Shown: positions 36,453-49,371, counted from the stretch's first letter. The stretch: DNA of 64,000 nt from Cyathus striatus (GCA_025738555.1 JAOVFP010000006.1:558001-622000); one strand, 5' to 3'. Numbers and translations: made by a program. The notes: generated by a model not told the origin, from the letters alone.

Positions 36453-39025
36453 TCACTGCTCCTCCTGGAAATAGATTGATTCCTCTTGGATCTGTATATT
36501 AGGCGAAAATCAACGCTAAAATTACCTGTGAGACGCGAGGCGGACTTACCCAAGGCTCGTCCCGCCCAGCAACATATTTTTTTGGCGGCCGCTCAAAGCA
36601 TGACACCCTGTCGATATCTTTTTCGTCTTTCAACGGAAAAATGACGCCCACTTCATAATTGGTTATCTGAAAGATGTCGAATGGTTAGGAGGATGTCCAT
36701 GTGAGTAACATATACAGGAACTTTACGTTAAGAACCGGATTGAAACTTGAACCAGAAAGTGTTCCCCAGGCTGAGGGGGTGAAGTTGTGCGACCCGATAT
36801 ATGCCCAACCGATCGCTGGTTCTATTACTTGGATCTCATCATCGGTGTCGTCCTCCGTATCAGACTCGCGTGGCTGCCTCCCCTTTCCGGTCAGTGCCTT
36901 ATCCTTCCTTGTTGCGATGATCATCTGTCTAGAAGTAAGGAGACGAACGGTCATGAAAGGACATAGGAGACAGCACCTTTGAATGCATCAACACTGGACC
37001 TCCTTTGCTTTTAGAGTCGTAGAAAAGATCTCTTGGGAAGTTCTTGGCCGCCCACTGCTTTCTGCGACAAAAGATGGTCCCTCCACCCTTACGAAGCCGG
37101 GTTAAAAACATCGCAAGATCTATAACAGAGTAACACTTACACGCTCTCCGTTCACCGACTGTTGGACAGTGGACTTGGTCGGGAACACAATCCGTATAGG
37201 AGGAAATGTCAGCTTCTCACGGATTTTTCTCGATTGGTCCAGCCAGTCCTCGGCCGATTCCCCTCGAGCAGAGTAATGGAATTCGTTCAGCCACTGTGTA
37301 GTAAAGTTTCCTAAACTCGATCCCTGGAATATTCATCAGAGGTTAACAAGAAAGGAAATGCGGCTTGACAAATCATACCTGACACTCAAGAACGAGATCC
37401 TTCTTACTCTTCCCCGCACCCGTTCGCATCCCCATCTTCCGAATGGCCATCATCAGCCGCGGGTGTCCAGCTCTACTAAAAATAAGCATCACCATCACCA
37501 AGACTTTTATCACTCTAGATGCCTACCTGACAACAGCAGGCCAGCCTTCATGCTTTCCGGCGATAGATGCCACAAGATGAACTTTGACCTTACTCCAGTC
37601 CCACTTACTACGTAGCTCCTCGATGGATTTAATGGGTAGGTCGGGATGCTAGAAAGTGTCAACTCGTCATGGCTTAAAGTAGCAGAATATATTATCAGCG
37701 TACGTTGTCCATTATCATGGTTGATAGCGCAGGCCTAACATTGATGGAGTTGAGCATGTGTTGAAGGGTAGCCGGAAAGTCATTCGCTTTCGCGTCATGC
37801 GGTATGGGCGTTGAACGGAGAGAAATATCTTGTAACCAGATGGTCTATGATAAATTTAGTCCTCAGATCGTATGATGCCAACAGGTCATGTGCAATTACG
37901 TTTTCCATGTTCTTCCAGTCATACGCTATGAGGTTGGCTGTTGATATCACAACACGCAGCCGACCCGTCTTGTAGAACAGCTTGCGAAAACGGGAGTTAT
38001 GGCTATATTTCGCCAGTTGAGGAACACCGAGGACATACCAACATAAACTAGAAGTAACATAGTATCAAAAGCGGATTCTCAGAGAACGTCTATCATGCAC
38101 CTTCATGTGTTGACAGCCATAACCGCCACGTAGTGGCGGGGTTGTCCTTATCCAATTTGGGAGTACAAACTTCATACTAGCAGCTCCGTTTGCGTCAGGT
38201 TGAGCTACCATGATAACAGGCACCGAAGGATCAAAGAACTGGTATATCCAAGGAAAATCCAGGGCATAAGATGACATGATAGCAAATGATAGGTCACTTT
38301 TCTGTCAAGACAAAGGTTAGACTTTACAGGAGACATGACTTGAAGTGAGTGATTGCACACCTGACCCAGAACCTCCGTCAATCTAAAAGTCGCCTTTCCA
38401 TCTCTCCTTGGTTCAGCATGCTGCGTTGCTGTCTGTCGGAACTCCCCCTCCAGGAACACCTGATCGATCGTAGGCATTTGGGTTGGTGTTTTGGCACTAT
38501 TAGCGCCATGCGCATCAGCGCGAGCTCGTGAATAAGTGGAAACACGTTGCCTCTTGGCTGGAGGTTCCTCCGTTTCTGAGTCTGAGCTTTCTGCTGTCGT
38601 ACTTCGCTTATCTTCAACATTCAAGCCTGCCTGCTTCCTTAACCTCTTCTGACGCTCCATCCTCTCCTTCTCCATCTGCGCTCTCTCCGCTAAGAACGAC
38701 GGCAATCCATTGTTAGTGCTGGTACTGGGAATAGGAGCTTGAGGTTCAGCTGGGGTTCGTGGGGGCTCTGGTGCAGGTGGCCTCGATGGTTGAGTTGATG
38801 ATTCAGCTTTTGATGCCTCCATAGCGCGTTTTAGTTCCTCTTGAAATTTCTCTTCTGCGTCGTCTACAGGTTCCTCGTCGCTATCGATCACTATGACCTC
38901 TGGTTTCTTTGCCTCTTGCATGCTCAACGCGATTGCTCTATCACAAAGTTAGTCAGTTGAAGCTTTTCAAGGGTTTTAAGTGAATCTCACCTCGCAAGTT
39001 GCTCGTCCGTGTCTAGATAGTCCAT
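36453..39025 (-). CDS. TDP1: tyrosyl-DNA phosphodiesterase 1
   Basis: This nuclear repair enzyme hydrolyses the bond between trapped topoisomerase I tyrosine and a DNA 3' end. The start at 39025 gives MDYLDTDEQLARAIALSMQE. This and EEKFQEELKRAMEASKAES are two ubiquitin-interacting-motif-like helices. A Glu/Pro-rich, nuclear-signal-like region follows (PPAKRQR). Catalytic motif 1 is QHMK joined through a 9-base exon (38047-38039, FML) to LFYKTGRLRVVISTANL, giving the H-x-K and N of the HKN motif. Motif 2 is LMHSK followed by GWAYIGSHNFTPSAWG. The C-terminal PPKKYVAGRDEPW is followed by one last small exon (IQEESIYFQEEQ) to the stop at 36453. All catalytic residues are present. About ten small introns are inferred. 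Only the exon borders around motif 1 and at both ends were worked out precisely. Confidence 0.92.
38039..38047 (-). other. TDP1: 9-base microexon of TDP1
   Basis: TTTATGTTG encodes Phe-Met-Leu, completing the expected HMK-FML-LFYK. It is preceded by ...CTTCTAG and followed by GTATGT. The downstream intron (38038-37981) is 58 bases and ends in CGCAAG. Skipping this exon would remove three residues of the first catalytic strand. Confidence 0.75.
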
Positions 39026-39630
39026 GAAATAGCAAGAGAATATGAAGAAAATGATAGAAAAGATGAAGAGCTGTTGTGGGGTGGCACTGCTGTACTCAGA
39101 TATAACTGCATCACGTGACTGGTTTGGAGACGGCGGAACGGCGCAGGCGCGCAAATTCAGTTCAGCGCTTGTTGGTGCTTTTCGATCGTTGAAAGTACGA
39201 ACCTCATCATACTTGCAACCATTTTCAATATTACTTTACATAGTGATACCAGTTTTTTTATTGTCTCGTTTATATCTCCTGTGTCCTCATTATATCTTGG
39301 GGGAGCCTCAAATCTAGAAATTCATGTGCAACTAAGAAAAAGTACACCTTCTTTTTGACTTTTTCGTCGCAGGATTTCTACGGGAAAAACCTGTTTTTTT
39401 TTCGTTCTTACTTCAGCTACATAAATATCTTTTGCCTTATTTTTTTTAAGACGCAATAATATTAAACTGGGACTGAGTAAAGCAGGTCTCGTGCGCCGAT
39501 GCGGCAAGTCGGTTGCTTAAGCGGAACCATGATGCGTGTGAAATGGCATTGGTATGGATCACTAAATTCCAATCGCCCCATCTCTGTTCCTTACCTCTTG
39601 CATGGTCTTCACCCTACACCTTTCACGGTC

Positions 39631-41305
39631 ATGAGCGCTGTCAACGAATCCCCTGATACCCTCAGGAAATACCTCCCATTCGAACTACAAGATGCAGTGA
39701 TCTCTAGTCTCGAAAACCCACGCGATCTTGCATCCTTAGCTGCGACGTGCAAGTACTGGGCTGGGCTTATCATACCTCGCCACATCGAATACCGAATTCT
39801 CCGGCTCAGTAGCACTGCACGGCCTGTGAAATCTTTCGATGCAGCTAAGAGCGTCTGGGTTGATACGAGCACGCCTAGGTCCATTGAGCATCGCACTGCG
39901 CGTCTCAGCAAACCTCTCCTTGATGTCCTCTTCCACCTCGCCTCTTCCCCTGCCTTTACGCGTAATATCCGGGAGGTCAAGGTTACTGATCGTCGCAGCG
40001 GCAGTCCAGATATTTTCCCTCGCACTCTTGTGGAATCTTTCAAGCCCTCAGAGCAGACGAATAGTTGGAATGGATCGTTATGGGTCTTTTACATGCTACA
40101 GGCACTATTCAACATGAAATCATTGCATAAATTCACGTGGGACATGCCTTTGGACCCGTCCTTGGGAACCGCGGTCGATTCTTCGCAGCCTGGAAAGGAG
40201 CAGAAAGCAATATTTGAGATCTTACGACATTCAAAGACGCTAACCAGTCTACACGTGCAGATAGATCGCACCATGCATTTCGAAAATTTTGGTTCTCTGG
40301 ACTATCCGGTGCGTATCATTAACTTCATGTGCGAACATTAGTTGACTTTTGCTTCTCCTAGCTATGGCACATAACCGGCCTGACATCACTTGCGCTTACT
40401 GGTCCTCATGGCTGGTTATCCTGCAGTGGTACCGGTCTATCCACGTTTCTTCAGCGTAACTCCTTACTGCAGGTAGGTTCTCATGAATTGTGTTTCAGGC
40501 CGTTCTAAAATTATGTACAGGAAATGACTGTTAGCTATCTCCCCTCAAACGCAATCCACTTCAAATCTTTTTATTTCCCACATCTTCGTAAGCTATGCAT
40601 GCGTCATGAGGGCTTAGTTGAGATTGCCGAAGACGAAGACCATCACATCTTAAGCTTCCTTTATGCCCACCCTACCATTGAGGACTTGCAATGGCGTTCT
40701 ACTTTCGATTCGGGAGTCAGACCGGGCTTACTTCCGAATTTAAAGCGACTCGAAACTAATCCCGGCCTAGCTTATTCATTACTGAGAGATAATACGATTC
40801 CTCAGCGTAAGTGGGAAACGATCTCTCCCATGGTCGTATTTGAACAGACTATGCCTACACTGAGAAAAATAAACGGTTCGCGTGTGAAGAAACTTGCTAT
40901 TGCGCGATTTGATTCATTGGAGTTGGTTGACGAAATCTCAACTTTGTTTCCTAATGTTACTCATCTGGATATTACGGATTACGGAGCTCAATCTATTCAT
41001 TCGATTGTAAGTTTTCTTTCTCTCGGGATCTCTGCTTTCTTACCTGTTTTTGTCAGGAACAATACGTCGTCACACTTTCGAAGTTCCGGTTTCTGGAGTA
41101 CTTCCAAGATTCCCATTTGTGGAATCGTATTCAATTCTTACCAGATGCAGAAAGGGAAAGTGCGGTTGTGCACCTGGCAGCCTCGTGTCCTAACATGACG
41201 CGTATCGGCTGCTGGTACAGCGAGGATGGGTCTGACGTATGTGCTGTTCTGATTAGAGATGGAGAAAACGTGACCTGGCGAGATGAGACTTGTTTTGAGT
41301 CGTGA
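39631..41305 (+). CDS. F-box-like protein
   Basis: Four exons (39631-40308, 40362-40472, 40521-41006, 41057-41305) join in phase to 507 residues. Residues about 10-50 (YLPFELQDAVISSLENPRDL, then ASLAATCKYWAGLIIPRHIE) look like an F-box, the SKP1-binding module of SCF ubiquitin ligases. The remainder has irregular leucine-rich segments (LTSLALTG, LPNLKRLE, FPNVTHLDIT) as in many basidiomycete F-box/LRR proteins that select substrates. ATG 39631 is preferred over the upstream in-frame ATG at 39499 because the F-box begins directly after it, as in the related fragments at 55.4, 58.7 and 63.6 kb. No target can be inferred. Confidence 0.8.
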
Positions 41306-41639
41306 GTGTGCGATATATGTGAGAATGTTCATTTATTTGTATTAGTAGATAAGTTGTGCACAATCTTCTATTAGCACAGACTAACAATTGTTGTATAGTA
41401 TACTTACCATTACATGGTATATGCGCTCGACGCTTGTGAACAGGAGTGCACTTTACTAAGTGTGCTAAGTACTTACTTAGGTTATTTATGCGCCGAGCGG
41501 CAAAATTGCAGCCAAATTGCAGCTATCACCGATACGTCGCCGATATCAAAAGCGTTTTAAGGTTCTCAACGTAACCTTTTTTGCTTCCATTTTTCTGGAC
41601 CGAATAAGCTGTCTATCGTCACCGAACTTCGAAGACAAG

Positions 41640-41955
41640 TCAACGCCAAAAATTTAGGAGAAACATATGGTCTGATATAGGCCAGCTACTCACTACATTG
41701 TGCTCCCAACTCGAGAGTAAATCACCTGAAAGCTTTACTTGGATACAATCATGAAGGCTATTTGAAGGATTCCCAAAAGGGCGTAATTTATCAAGTACTT
41801 CTTTCAAATTCTGAAATGTTTTACTTTTCCGTTGTGACTCCGATATGTAAGCAAGAAGGTTTAGTTCTGACATGATCCACTCTCTGAAGTTATTGAACAC
41901 TCCTGTTCGTTGCCACCGCTCAATTCTACAGTTTGTCTACAGCCTTCACTTGTGT
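41640..41955 (-). CDS. unassigned short gene fragment
   Basis: An open frame on the minus strand reads RWQRTGVFNNFREWIMSELN and continues to a stop at 41640. It may extend upstream from a splice acceptor near 41955. Composition looks protein-like (charged, with helical segments), but no start exon or domain could be identified. It could be the last exon of a small hypothetical gene or a relic. Confidence 0.3.
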
Positions 41956-42432
41956 CGTCCCGTCGCTGCCTACCGTTAGACCTTGGTCCATCTTCGACAT
42001 GTGCCGACGCCAGAAAAGCTCATAAACAACGCTTGGCGGTCTTGGCTACGATCAATTTTGATTAACTCGGTATATTTTTCGCTCAAGTCTTTGTAGGTCT
42101 TTGTTCACCCAAAATATTCCAAGAAAACGCGTCGACGCGTTTTCCCCACAATCTATTTTAAACACTTAACGCTGATATTCCATGCACTTTTCTCGAGCTC
42201 GAATGTCTGAACGTGATCGTCTTCTGGCTCCTTCCCGGCGTGCCATCACTTCTAAGTTCTCTGGCCCCTGATCCGAACAGGGTTCGAAAGGCGCTACGCA
42301 TTTCGGTAACGTCAAAATAACGGCAGTTCGCAGGTGGTCCATTCAATTAGACAGGTCGATTTGCGTTTTTGTAACCCTCATCCTTGCGGTTTTCCATTCC
42401 ATCCCTTTCTTTCCCCCTCACTCTTTTACCCC

Positions 42433-44968
42433 ATGCTCTCCTTAGCCTTCTGGGCAGCATGTCTGCTCGCCTTTGCGCGAGTCAATGCTGAGGTTACGGT
42501 CTACGGCCAAATACCTCTTGGTCAGATCAGCAGCTCGCTGGCTGCTGCTGCTAGTGCAACGCAGACTGGTCCGAATCCTGCTTTGACGACGCTGCCAGCC
42601 TATGATGAAACGATTTTAATACCCCCACCCGTTCCTAGCCCGGTCCCTCCGAGGCAATTCACTGTGGAAATGCAACGTGATGCCGCTAACGTTAATGGAT
42701 TGTCGATCCCTCATCGCGGAGCTGCATTTTTTGGATTTTCCATAGAAATGTCAGTCGTTAACCAAGTTCGTGAGTAATTTTGTTTTATTTCAGCTTTTGA
42801 GCCTCACTCATGTGTTATGCAGTTGGGAGAAACTCGTAAGAAGTTTGCTATTTTGGCCTGTCGTATTACCGACTTCATTCTCTGCAGCTCTTTAATTCAA
42901 GTCCCATTCCTTAATCTTATGGCTAACCTTGTCGAACGTGCGGGTGAGGTGCTGATACGAATGGGCGGAAATACACAGGAGCAAGCGGGCTTGGTTGATA
43001 GTATTGATGGGTATCGTGTTATTTCAAAGGAGGCGTTGGGCCACGATACGACGGTATATCCCAAAAAAAATAGTTTACTGTCTCACTACTGAACCCACTT
43101 TCCTTAGACTCGTACTCCAGGCGTGATTTATACCATGGATTTATTTTATCTCGCTGCTAATATCTCATCATTGGTTAACGTAAAATGGTTCATGGGTATT
43201 TAAAATATCAAAGAACTTCTAGTAATCTCAGACTAATTTGACTTAAATGGCAGGAATCCCATTTAACGATACGACCAATTGGCGGACACAGATAGCTGAG
43301 TATGGACAGAACATCCTTGGAGACCACTTGGTCGGTCTTCAGGCGGGGAACGAACCAGATCTTTACATTAAGTAAGGCTTCTTATGCATATTTGCGGTCA
43401 GGGCATCACTAACTTGACATACCTTAGTAATGGTCATCGAACTGGAACCTACACTCCCAACGATTATGTGTCGGAAGTCCAAAGTTTAATCACTTCAATG
43501 AATTCGAACCCCAATATCCCCAATAAATCTATGCTCATTGGTCCTAACCTTGAGGGAAATTGGTCACCAGAGAGCGTGTGGGACGCAGGATTCCTAACAG
43601 CGTGCAGTGAAAATCTTTATGCTCTCAGTGTTGAACAGTTCGTCTGTGCCTTTTCGATTGTCTTCGGGCGACTAACGAGTGGTTGCATTGTTAAATAGCT
43701 ATCCGACGAACAATTGCTTCGCTCAGTTCGGTGTCGGTACTCAGCGCTTCCCTCAAGAAGAATTCCCTCTTTATCTGGACCACAATGCAGGTCGTAATCT
43801 CATTGCGCCCTATATCAACTCCACCCAGATTGCCCAGCAGGTCGGAAAGCCTTTCATCATGTTTGAGACAAACACCGCTTCGTGTGGTGGTTTCCCCGGA
43901 ATATCAAACAGTTACGGTGCTGCTCTGTGGGCTCTTGACTATGGCTTTACGATGGCATACAGTAACTTCTCTAACGCATTGCTCCACATTGGTGGACAGA
44001 CCGTTTATTATAATGTGAGTACGAGAGAAACTTGTCCTCTTGCTCGTCCAACTGAAGTATGCAGCCTTTTACTGCTCCTCCGACTAATCAATCTACCTAC
44101 CGCCAATGGACCATTGGTTCCATCTACTACTCCACCTTGGTTATAGCCGAGGCTTTCGGTAAATCCAATACCTCACGAATTATCGACATGGATAGCAATG
44201 ATGGAAATATCTACACTCCTGCATATGCTATATACGAGAATGATGTCCTGACCAAAGCCGCCTTGTTCAACTTTGTTGATGACCGAAGTGGTGCAAGCGA
44301 TCTTCAAGTGTCTCTCTCAGTACCAGGTGCCGGTGTTCCTGCGAGTGTCAGAGTGAAGTACGTGGCTCATCTCCTTGGGATTATAGCAATGCTGAACATT
44401 TTTGTAGATACCTTCTGTCAGAATCGGTTTCATTCAACAACATTACTTGGGCTGGGCAGGTATGTTTGGATACGTCGTGGCGTTGAATACTTTATTAACT
44501 ACAGCCCAGACGTTTGGTGGTCAATTCGATGTTGATGGTCGTCTGAGAGGGGACCTCAACGTTACTACTATTAACTGCAACCAAGCGGCTAATACATGCG
44601 TTGTTCCTGTACCAGCTCCAGGATTTGCACTCGTCTTCTTTGGCAACGACGATGATCTAGCGCTGGGACAAAGTCCTCTAACATTCACTACCACGGCCCG
44701 CACCAAGACCGCTAACACCGTCACTGTTGACCCTTCGCTGCTAGCGACATCGAACGGCCATTCCGGGACAGACAGGGATCAGTGGGACATGGGCAGTACT
44801 AGTAAGGGGTCGATCCCGAACACTGCGGCCACGATGCAGAAGATTATCCCTGGCCTCGTGGTTGCACTTTCTGCGGCCATAGGGTGGAGCTTAGTGATGG
44901 GTTATACTAACTTTAAGAGATACGATATTAACGGATTTCTTTCTTACTTGCTGCTTATGGATGGCTAG
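42433..44968 (+). CDS. glycoside hydrolase family 79 (beta-glucuronidase-like)
   Basis: This is a secreted enzyme expected to remove glucuronic acid from glycans such as arabinogalactan or fungal wall glucuronans. Ten exons join in phase to 683 residues: 42433-42769, 42823-42835, 42888-43053, 43108-43195, 43254-43371, 43428-43637, 43699-44014, 44065-44357, 44408-44459 and 44510-44968. The second exon is only 13 bases. A signal peptide (LSLAFWAACLLAFARVNAEV) starts at ATG 42433. The family acid/base Glu is in LQAGNEPDLY and the nucleophile Glu in MFETNTASCGGFPG. YNPFTAPPTN and RQWTIGSIYYS are typical GH79 blocks, and a beta-rich C-terminal domain follows. A hydrophobic segment (IIPGLVVALSAAIGWSLVMG) near the end suggests membrane or GPI tethering, which is less usual for the family. 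Both catalytic residues are present, so activity is likely. Confidence 0.92.
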
Positions 44969-46029
44969 GACACAGCATTATCACAGACAATTCTGTGGAT
45001 AGTTTCAGAAACATTACATAAATATAATAGCATAGGACGCAACATACAGTATATAAAGTCTATAAATTTGGTTCTTCACGTGGAAATCGTGGGGCTGTGT
45101 TGAAAGGATGGTGCACCGCCCTCTGTTAATAATTCCCAGACTCGTGGTAACTAATTTACCGAGAGTATGTATAAAATGCAGGTTGATCATTTGACAGTGG
45201 TTTCCAAGCTGAATGCTCTTCCAATCGTTCATTTCTCTCAGCTCGCAACAGCGAATGACCTATCCCGCGCTCGATGATCTGTTACAATATTTGCACTTCC
45301 GAGAAAACACCATTTTCGAGTTCACATAGAAATTGGATTTCTGATTTCGTGGTAGATGCAAGATAGTAAGAGTTTCTCACTGCGCTAAGATGATTGCTGA
45401 TGTTGTCGCGGCCAGTTTCTCAGATAGTTCAATTGAACCCGCATACGATATATTCTGCTCTGTTTCTCTGTGCGAACGGAAGACTCAATGCTGAAGTCAG
45501 AAATCAAATGTTGCAAAGTTGGCTGCATCAGTACGAAGAGTCTATCAATGGCCACGATGGCGGCCAGGAGTAACGAAAAAAGAAACCCAGGCAAAGAATT
45601 TTTGACCATGTCCTTTGACATGAACAAAACGACATCACTTCCCAATAGATCAGCTGGAACAGTAAGTGGGGTAGTGTCGCATAAACATTATCATCAATCA
45701 CACGAATTTTCTTGAGCAGGAACCTAGTGCACGAGTCAATGAAGATCGGAGTAGAATCCGTCCCAAAGCAATCAAGAATCAATCTTACGAAGGAGACTGG
45801 AGCTGGTAAAAAACATATACATATTTCACACCATTACTTGTCTGTTTAACTTTGCTTTATACATATGAATTCAGGAAATGAAACCTCGTTGTGTATGTAT
45901 GTAGACGTTTTGAGATTATTAAAGAGAATCTTCATTTTTATATAAGTACTACCGAGTGTTACTATCAGAAACGTCAATATCACGGACGGTCTGAAAACTC
46001 TGAGCAATTAATACCAGTTGCCTAAGCTA
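44969..46029. other. intergenic; one hydrophobic ORF of uncertain status
   Basis: A minus-strand frame at 45385-45645 has a hydrophobic stretch (LPGFLFSLLLAAIVAIDRLF) that vaguely recalls a Ctr-type copper transporter helix. No methionine-rich motif, no second or third helix and no exon partners were found, so no gene is called. Confidence 0.35.
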
Positions 46030-47847
46030 TTAGTATTCAATGTCTTCACCGGCACTAGTGTCGGACTCTGCGGGGAGCTCAACGGTTATTTCATCTCTAT
46101 TTAAGTCTTCAGCATCCTGTTTGTTGACGCTCCCGTTAAATAAACGCCAACTCAGTTTCCAGTAGTTCACTTGGCCTTCCCAAGTCCTCAAAGAACTCCT
46201 TGTCTTGTACTCATTAAATTTGGTGTTGCCAATGATTTCGCCTCCTTCAATGGTACCCATTATAGCTGTCTTGCCGACTTCCTCGAAGAGGACGATGGAC
46301 ACTTTGTTGTGGAAATCACCAGTCAATATCGGGGTGGCATCCCCTTTTCCATACCACCCACGCCAGATAAAATTCATAACAAACTTTGTGTCACTTGAAG
46401 GAGGCGGGCCCACCGACTGAATGATTGCGTGGACATCTCCAAAGCGAAAAAATCCCCAAAGGTGAGAACCGGCTGAGGAAGGGCAAAACTCTATCGTTTG
46501 TTCTTTTTTTCATTTGCGTGTTCTGAATATTCTGCTATAACCACTTTAAATTTGCCAATACAGTTAGTGGAGATCTGGCACGTGTACGTCAGACCAGTCG
46601 CTATACAGAGCTAAGGACAGACATACCGGCGTCTGCATCTGGTTCACGAAGTTCCTGCGTTTCTTCTGAGCAAGTTGCAGTTCTTCAGGTTTATACCGCC
46701 TTTCCAGTCTACAAGAAACATAAATTCAGGCTACCATCAACAAGGTAATTGGTATAAACACAAATATATACAGGTGGGTATGGATAATTTTCTTTCCCGT
46801 ATACTGCGAATCCGTGAGTATTTAAAAATCACTTTAAATGAATTGCAAACTCACTTCTTCAGGATATTCAGTTATGTTATAGTATCTTCCTATTTTAATC
46901 GTGCCTATCTATACAAAATTGTAATGGAGTTGACATTCCGCGTCTCCATTTTCGTTAAGAAAATAGTCGAAAAGTTTTTCAGCTGTGACTTTATCCAATG
47001 AAAAAAAAGCCTTTCGAAATCCCATGAGTATGAGTCAACAGACGTCTTGGATGAAATTAAAACACACTGTTATGACATTGGTATAGTTGACGGGACCCCT
47101 CGGAGTCATTATACCCAGCTTATCCAGGTCACTTCGAAGGTTTGTTTCTGCATAATTATTATCCGCAAGAATAATATAAAGAAACCATTCAGCTTCTTCT
47201 CTATTCAAGGAGAAAAATCCTATGCGTGTTTCAACAGCATAAGCCATGATTGGATGCTTATCGCTGTATTCAAGAATTTCTTTCGTCCTTTCCTTAGCAA
47301 TGCACAACTTGATCCATTTTTCCTTCGGCTTGTTTTCCAGAGCCAGAATTCTTCGAGGAATCTCTAAAATATTTTCGCCGTTTGGCTCTAGCTTGAATGC
47401 ATCCAAGGGAATACCCTGAGTGTATTCCATCGTTTGCAGCTCCGGAAAATCGTAATGTAACAGCTGGGCGCGATAGTATTCAAAAGACCGGTACGCGAAA
47501 GAAGTTTTGCGCTTTTTGGTAGTACATGTAAGGATATCGTAAAGGACGGAGGCATCCTCCCGCACATAGTCGACTCCGTCAACTCGAGCGTGAATACGGT
47601 CATCATAGAAGAAGAATCTATCCCTTGGAATTGGACGATTATGCACGTCCATCATTGAGCTCATTGATTCTGGATTGCCCATAATAGGATGCAAGAAGGT
47701 TATGTTTGACATGTTAGACGACATTTTGGAGTGGTTCGTAGTTGGGGTGAAGTGGTGGATTATGCATATTTCTTGAAACCACTTGGTATTTAAAGAATTT
47801 AAGGGTACTATGGTTGACCAAATATGTCTCGTGAATGAGGATTGCAC
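46030..47847 (-). CDS. hypothetical protein, multi-exon
   Basis: A long first open frame (47847 down to about 47080) contains ITFLHPIMGNPESMSSMMDV, RFFFYDDRIHARVDGVDYVR and many charged helical segments. Further downstream, coding-like blocks RRYKPEELQLAQKKRRNFVN (about 46690) and RFGDVHAIIQSVGPPPSSDT to the end GEDIEY (46450-46030) continue on the same strand between plausible GT-AG introns. No known domain was recognised. The translation start is uncertain: the ATG at about 47724 (MSSNMSNITFL) fits better than the distal one because the upstream part looks non-coding. The downstream blocks could also belong to a separate gene. Confidence 0.5.
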
Positions 47848-48490
47848 AATGCGATGGCAGAACTACATGGTCCATAAAAGTCAACTCGTGAAGTTGAAAG
47901 CAGCTTAAAAGGGTAATTTTATGCCACTTAAACACATTTGGAAATTGGAGCACTGTGCATTGAATATATGCAAGGCCCAGGGGCGGTGGCGCGCTCACGT
48001 GATTCAGAAACGATCTTGCATTGAAATCAAATTGAAATTCAATAATAGTAAAAAGCCTCAGATGTCTTTCTGAACAAATACCTTACCATTTAACTTACAT
48101 ACTTAATAGAAACAAATGAGGCAGATTCAGAAGTGTTATATCAGGAGAACAAGTATAATTTTGGAGTGTATTTACTTTGATATTCGTGTCAAGTTATGTA
48201 CATATATTTCTTTTAAAAATAAAATTCCTGTATTTTAACGTCGGTAGTGAGGTACCATATGCGTCTTCTCGTATCTAGGAGTATAGTGGGATATGTAAGG
48301 TACGAAGTATCCTAGGAGGAGAAACAGAAAAGGAATGTGAGATGTCCGTCAATATTTTTAACGTGTTCTGTACATATATATATATTGGGTCTTTGAATAT
48401 TTATAGTAGGTGTGCCTTCACAATCTTCTCAAAAGGGCAGCGAAATAAATCTAAAAATATAAGCGTATGGAAAGAATTCCGTTAATTCTT
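47848..48490. other. intergenic
   Basis: AT-rich spacer with a short TATATATA run near 48375. No gene is seen. Confidence 0.5.
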
Positions 48491-49371
48491 TCAGGCAGGA
48501 TAATACTCCTCTTCAACCTCCGTCACTGCAACTCTCCTAATCGTTCTCTTCCTCGGCTCCTCACGAGTAAACCTCGGTCTCGCAAACAACTCTCTCATCT
48601 TCGGCGTATCACAATAATCCAAAGGATGGCCTAACGAATACTTGAACCTCGTCTCAGTTTCAGTCCGATTCCGAGGCTCTTCCCGTGCTCTTTCGTAATT
48701 TCCCTCAGCCCGAGCACTTTGCCGAGAAACAGCAACAGTAGTCGAAGCAGTATCAAATTCGTGAAAATCAGCTAAATACCCTAAAACCCCTCCACCTCAA
48801 CTCGAAAACACGCAGCGAGAATTTCAAATTCATTTCGTTCCCAAATTTCCGATATGTCCCCATTACGACTCCACACCGGAAGACAAGGAATCCGAACACA
48901 CTGAAGAACAAGTGAATCCTGTGCCTCGTCTCTCCTCCTTTTTAGCTTTTTCATGAATTTGTGTAGGCGGGGTTTTGAGATGCAGTATCCTACTGTTCCA
49001 TCCGGAAAATCAACTTGAAGGATGAATGTGAGTACGTCTCGGAACATAGATAACTCTTTTTCGAATAATTGTTCTTCTCGACGAGATAGGCTTCGTGAGC
49101 GGAGTGGTTTTTTGAGTGCTAGGCGGCCGAGTTTGAGGGCGAGTTCGATGCGGTCCCAGAGGTCTGCTGGGGGCATGGATTTGATGTGGGGGATATAGGT
49201 GGGTGGTGTGAAGGCTGGGATGCCTACTTCGACTTCGTGGATGTGCATTTCGTCGGGGGTGTAGTGATGCATTAGGTCTGGGAGGGTTCCGAGGGAGTTG
49301 TTGAATGGTGTGAGGGGTGGGTTGTCATTTTGATATGAGGGAGAGGAGGTGTTGGGTTTGTTGTTAGGCAT
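48491..49371 (-). CDS. hypothetical protein, possibly frameshifted or with a tiny intron
   Basis: A 196-codon frame starts at ATG 49371 (MPNNKPNTSSPSYQND) and contains helical charged segments (LWDRIELALKLGRLALKKPL, KFMKKLKRRRDEAQ). It stops at 48781, but a second open frame, shifted by one base, overlaps its end. That frame runs on for about 95 codons (LADFHEFDTASTTVAVSRQ ... RKRTIRRVAVTEVEEEYYPA) to TGA at 48491, with strongly protein-like, Arg/Glu-rich composition. Either a very short intron joins them or one base has been lost. No known domain was recognised. Confidence 0.5.

Noticed and set aside
45385..45645. Possible Ctr copper-transporter helix
   Set aside because: Only one hydrophobic segment is present. 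The methionine motifs and the other two helices of the family are missing.
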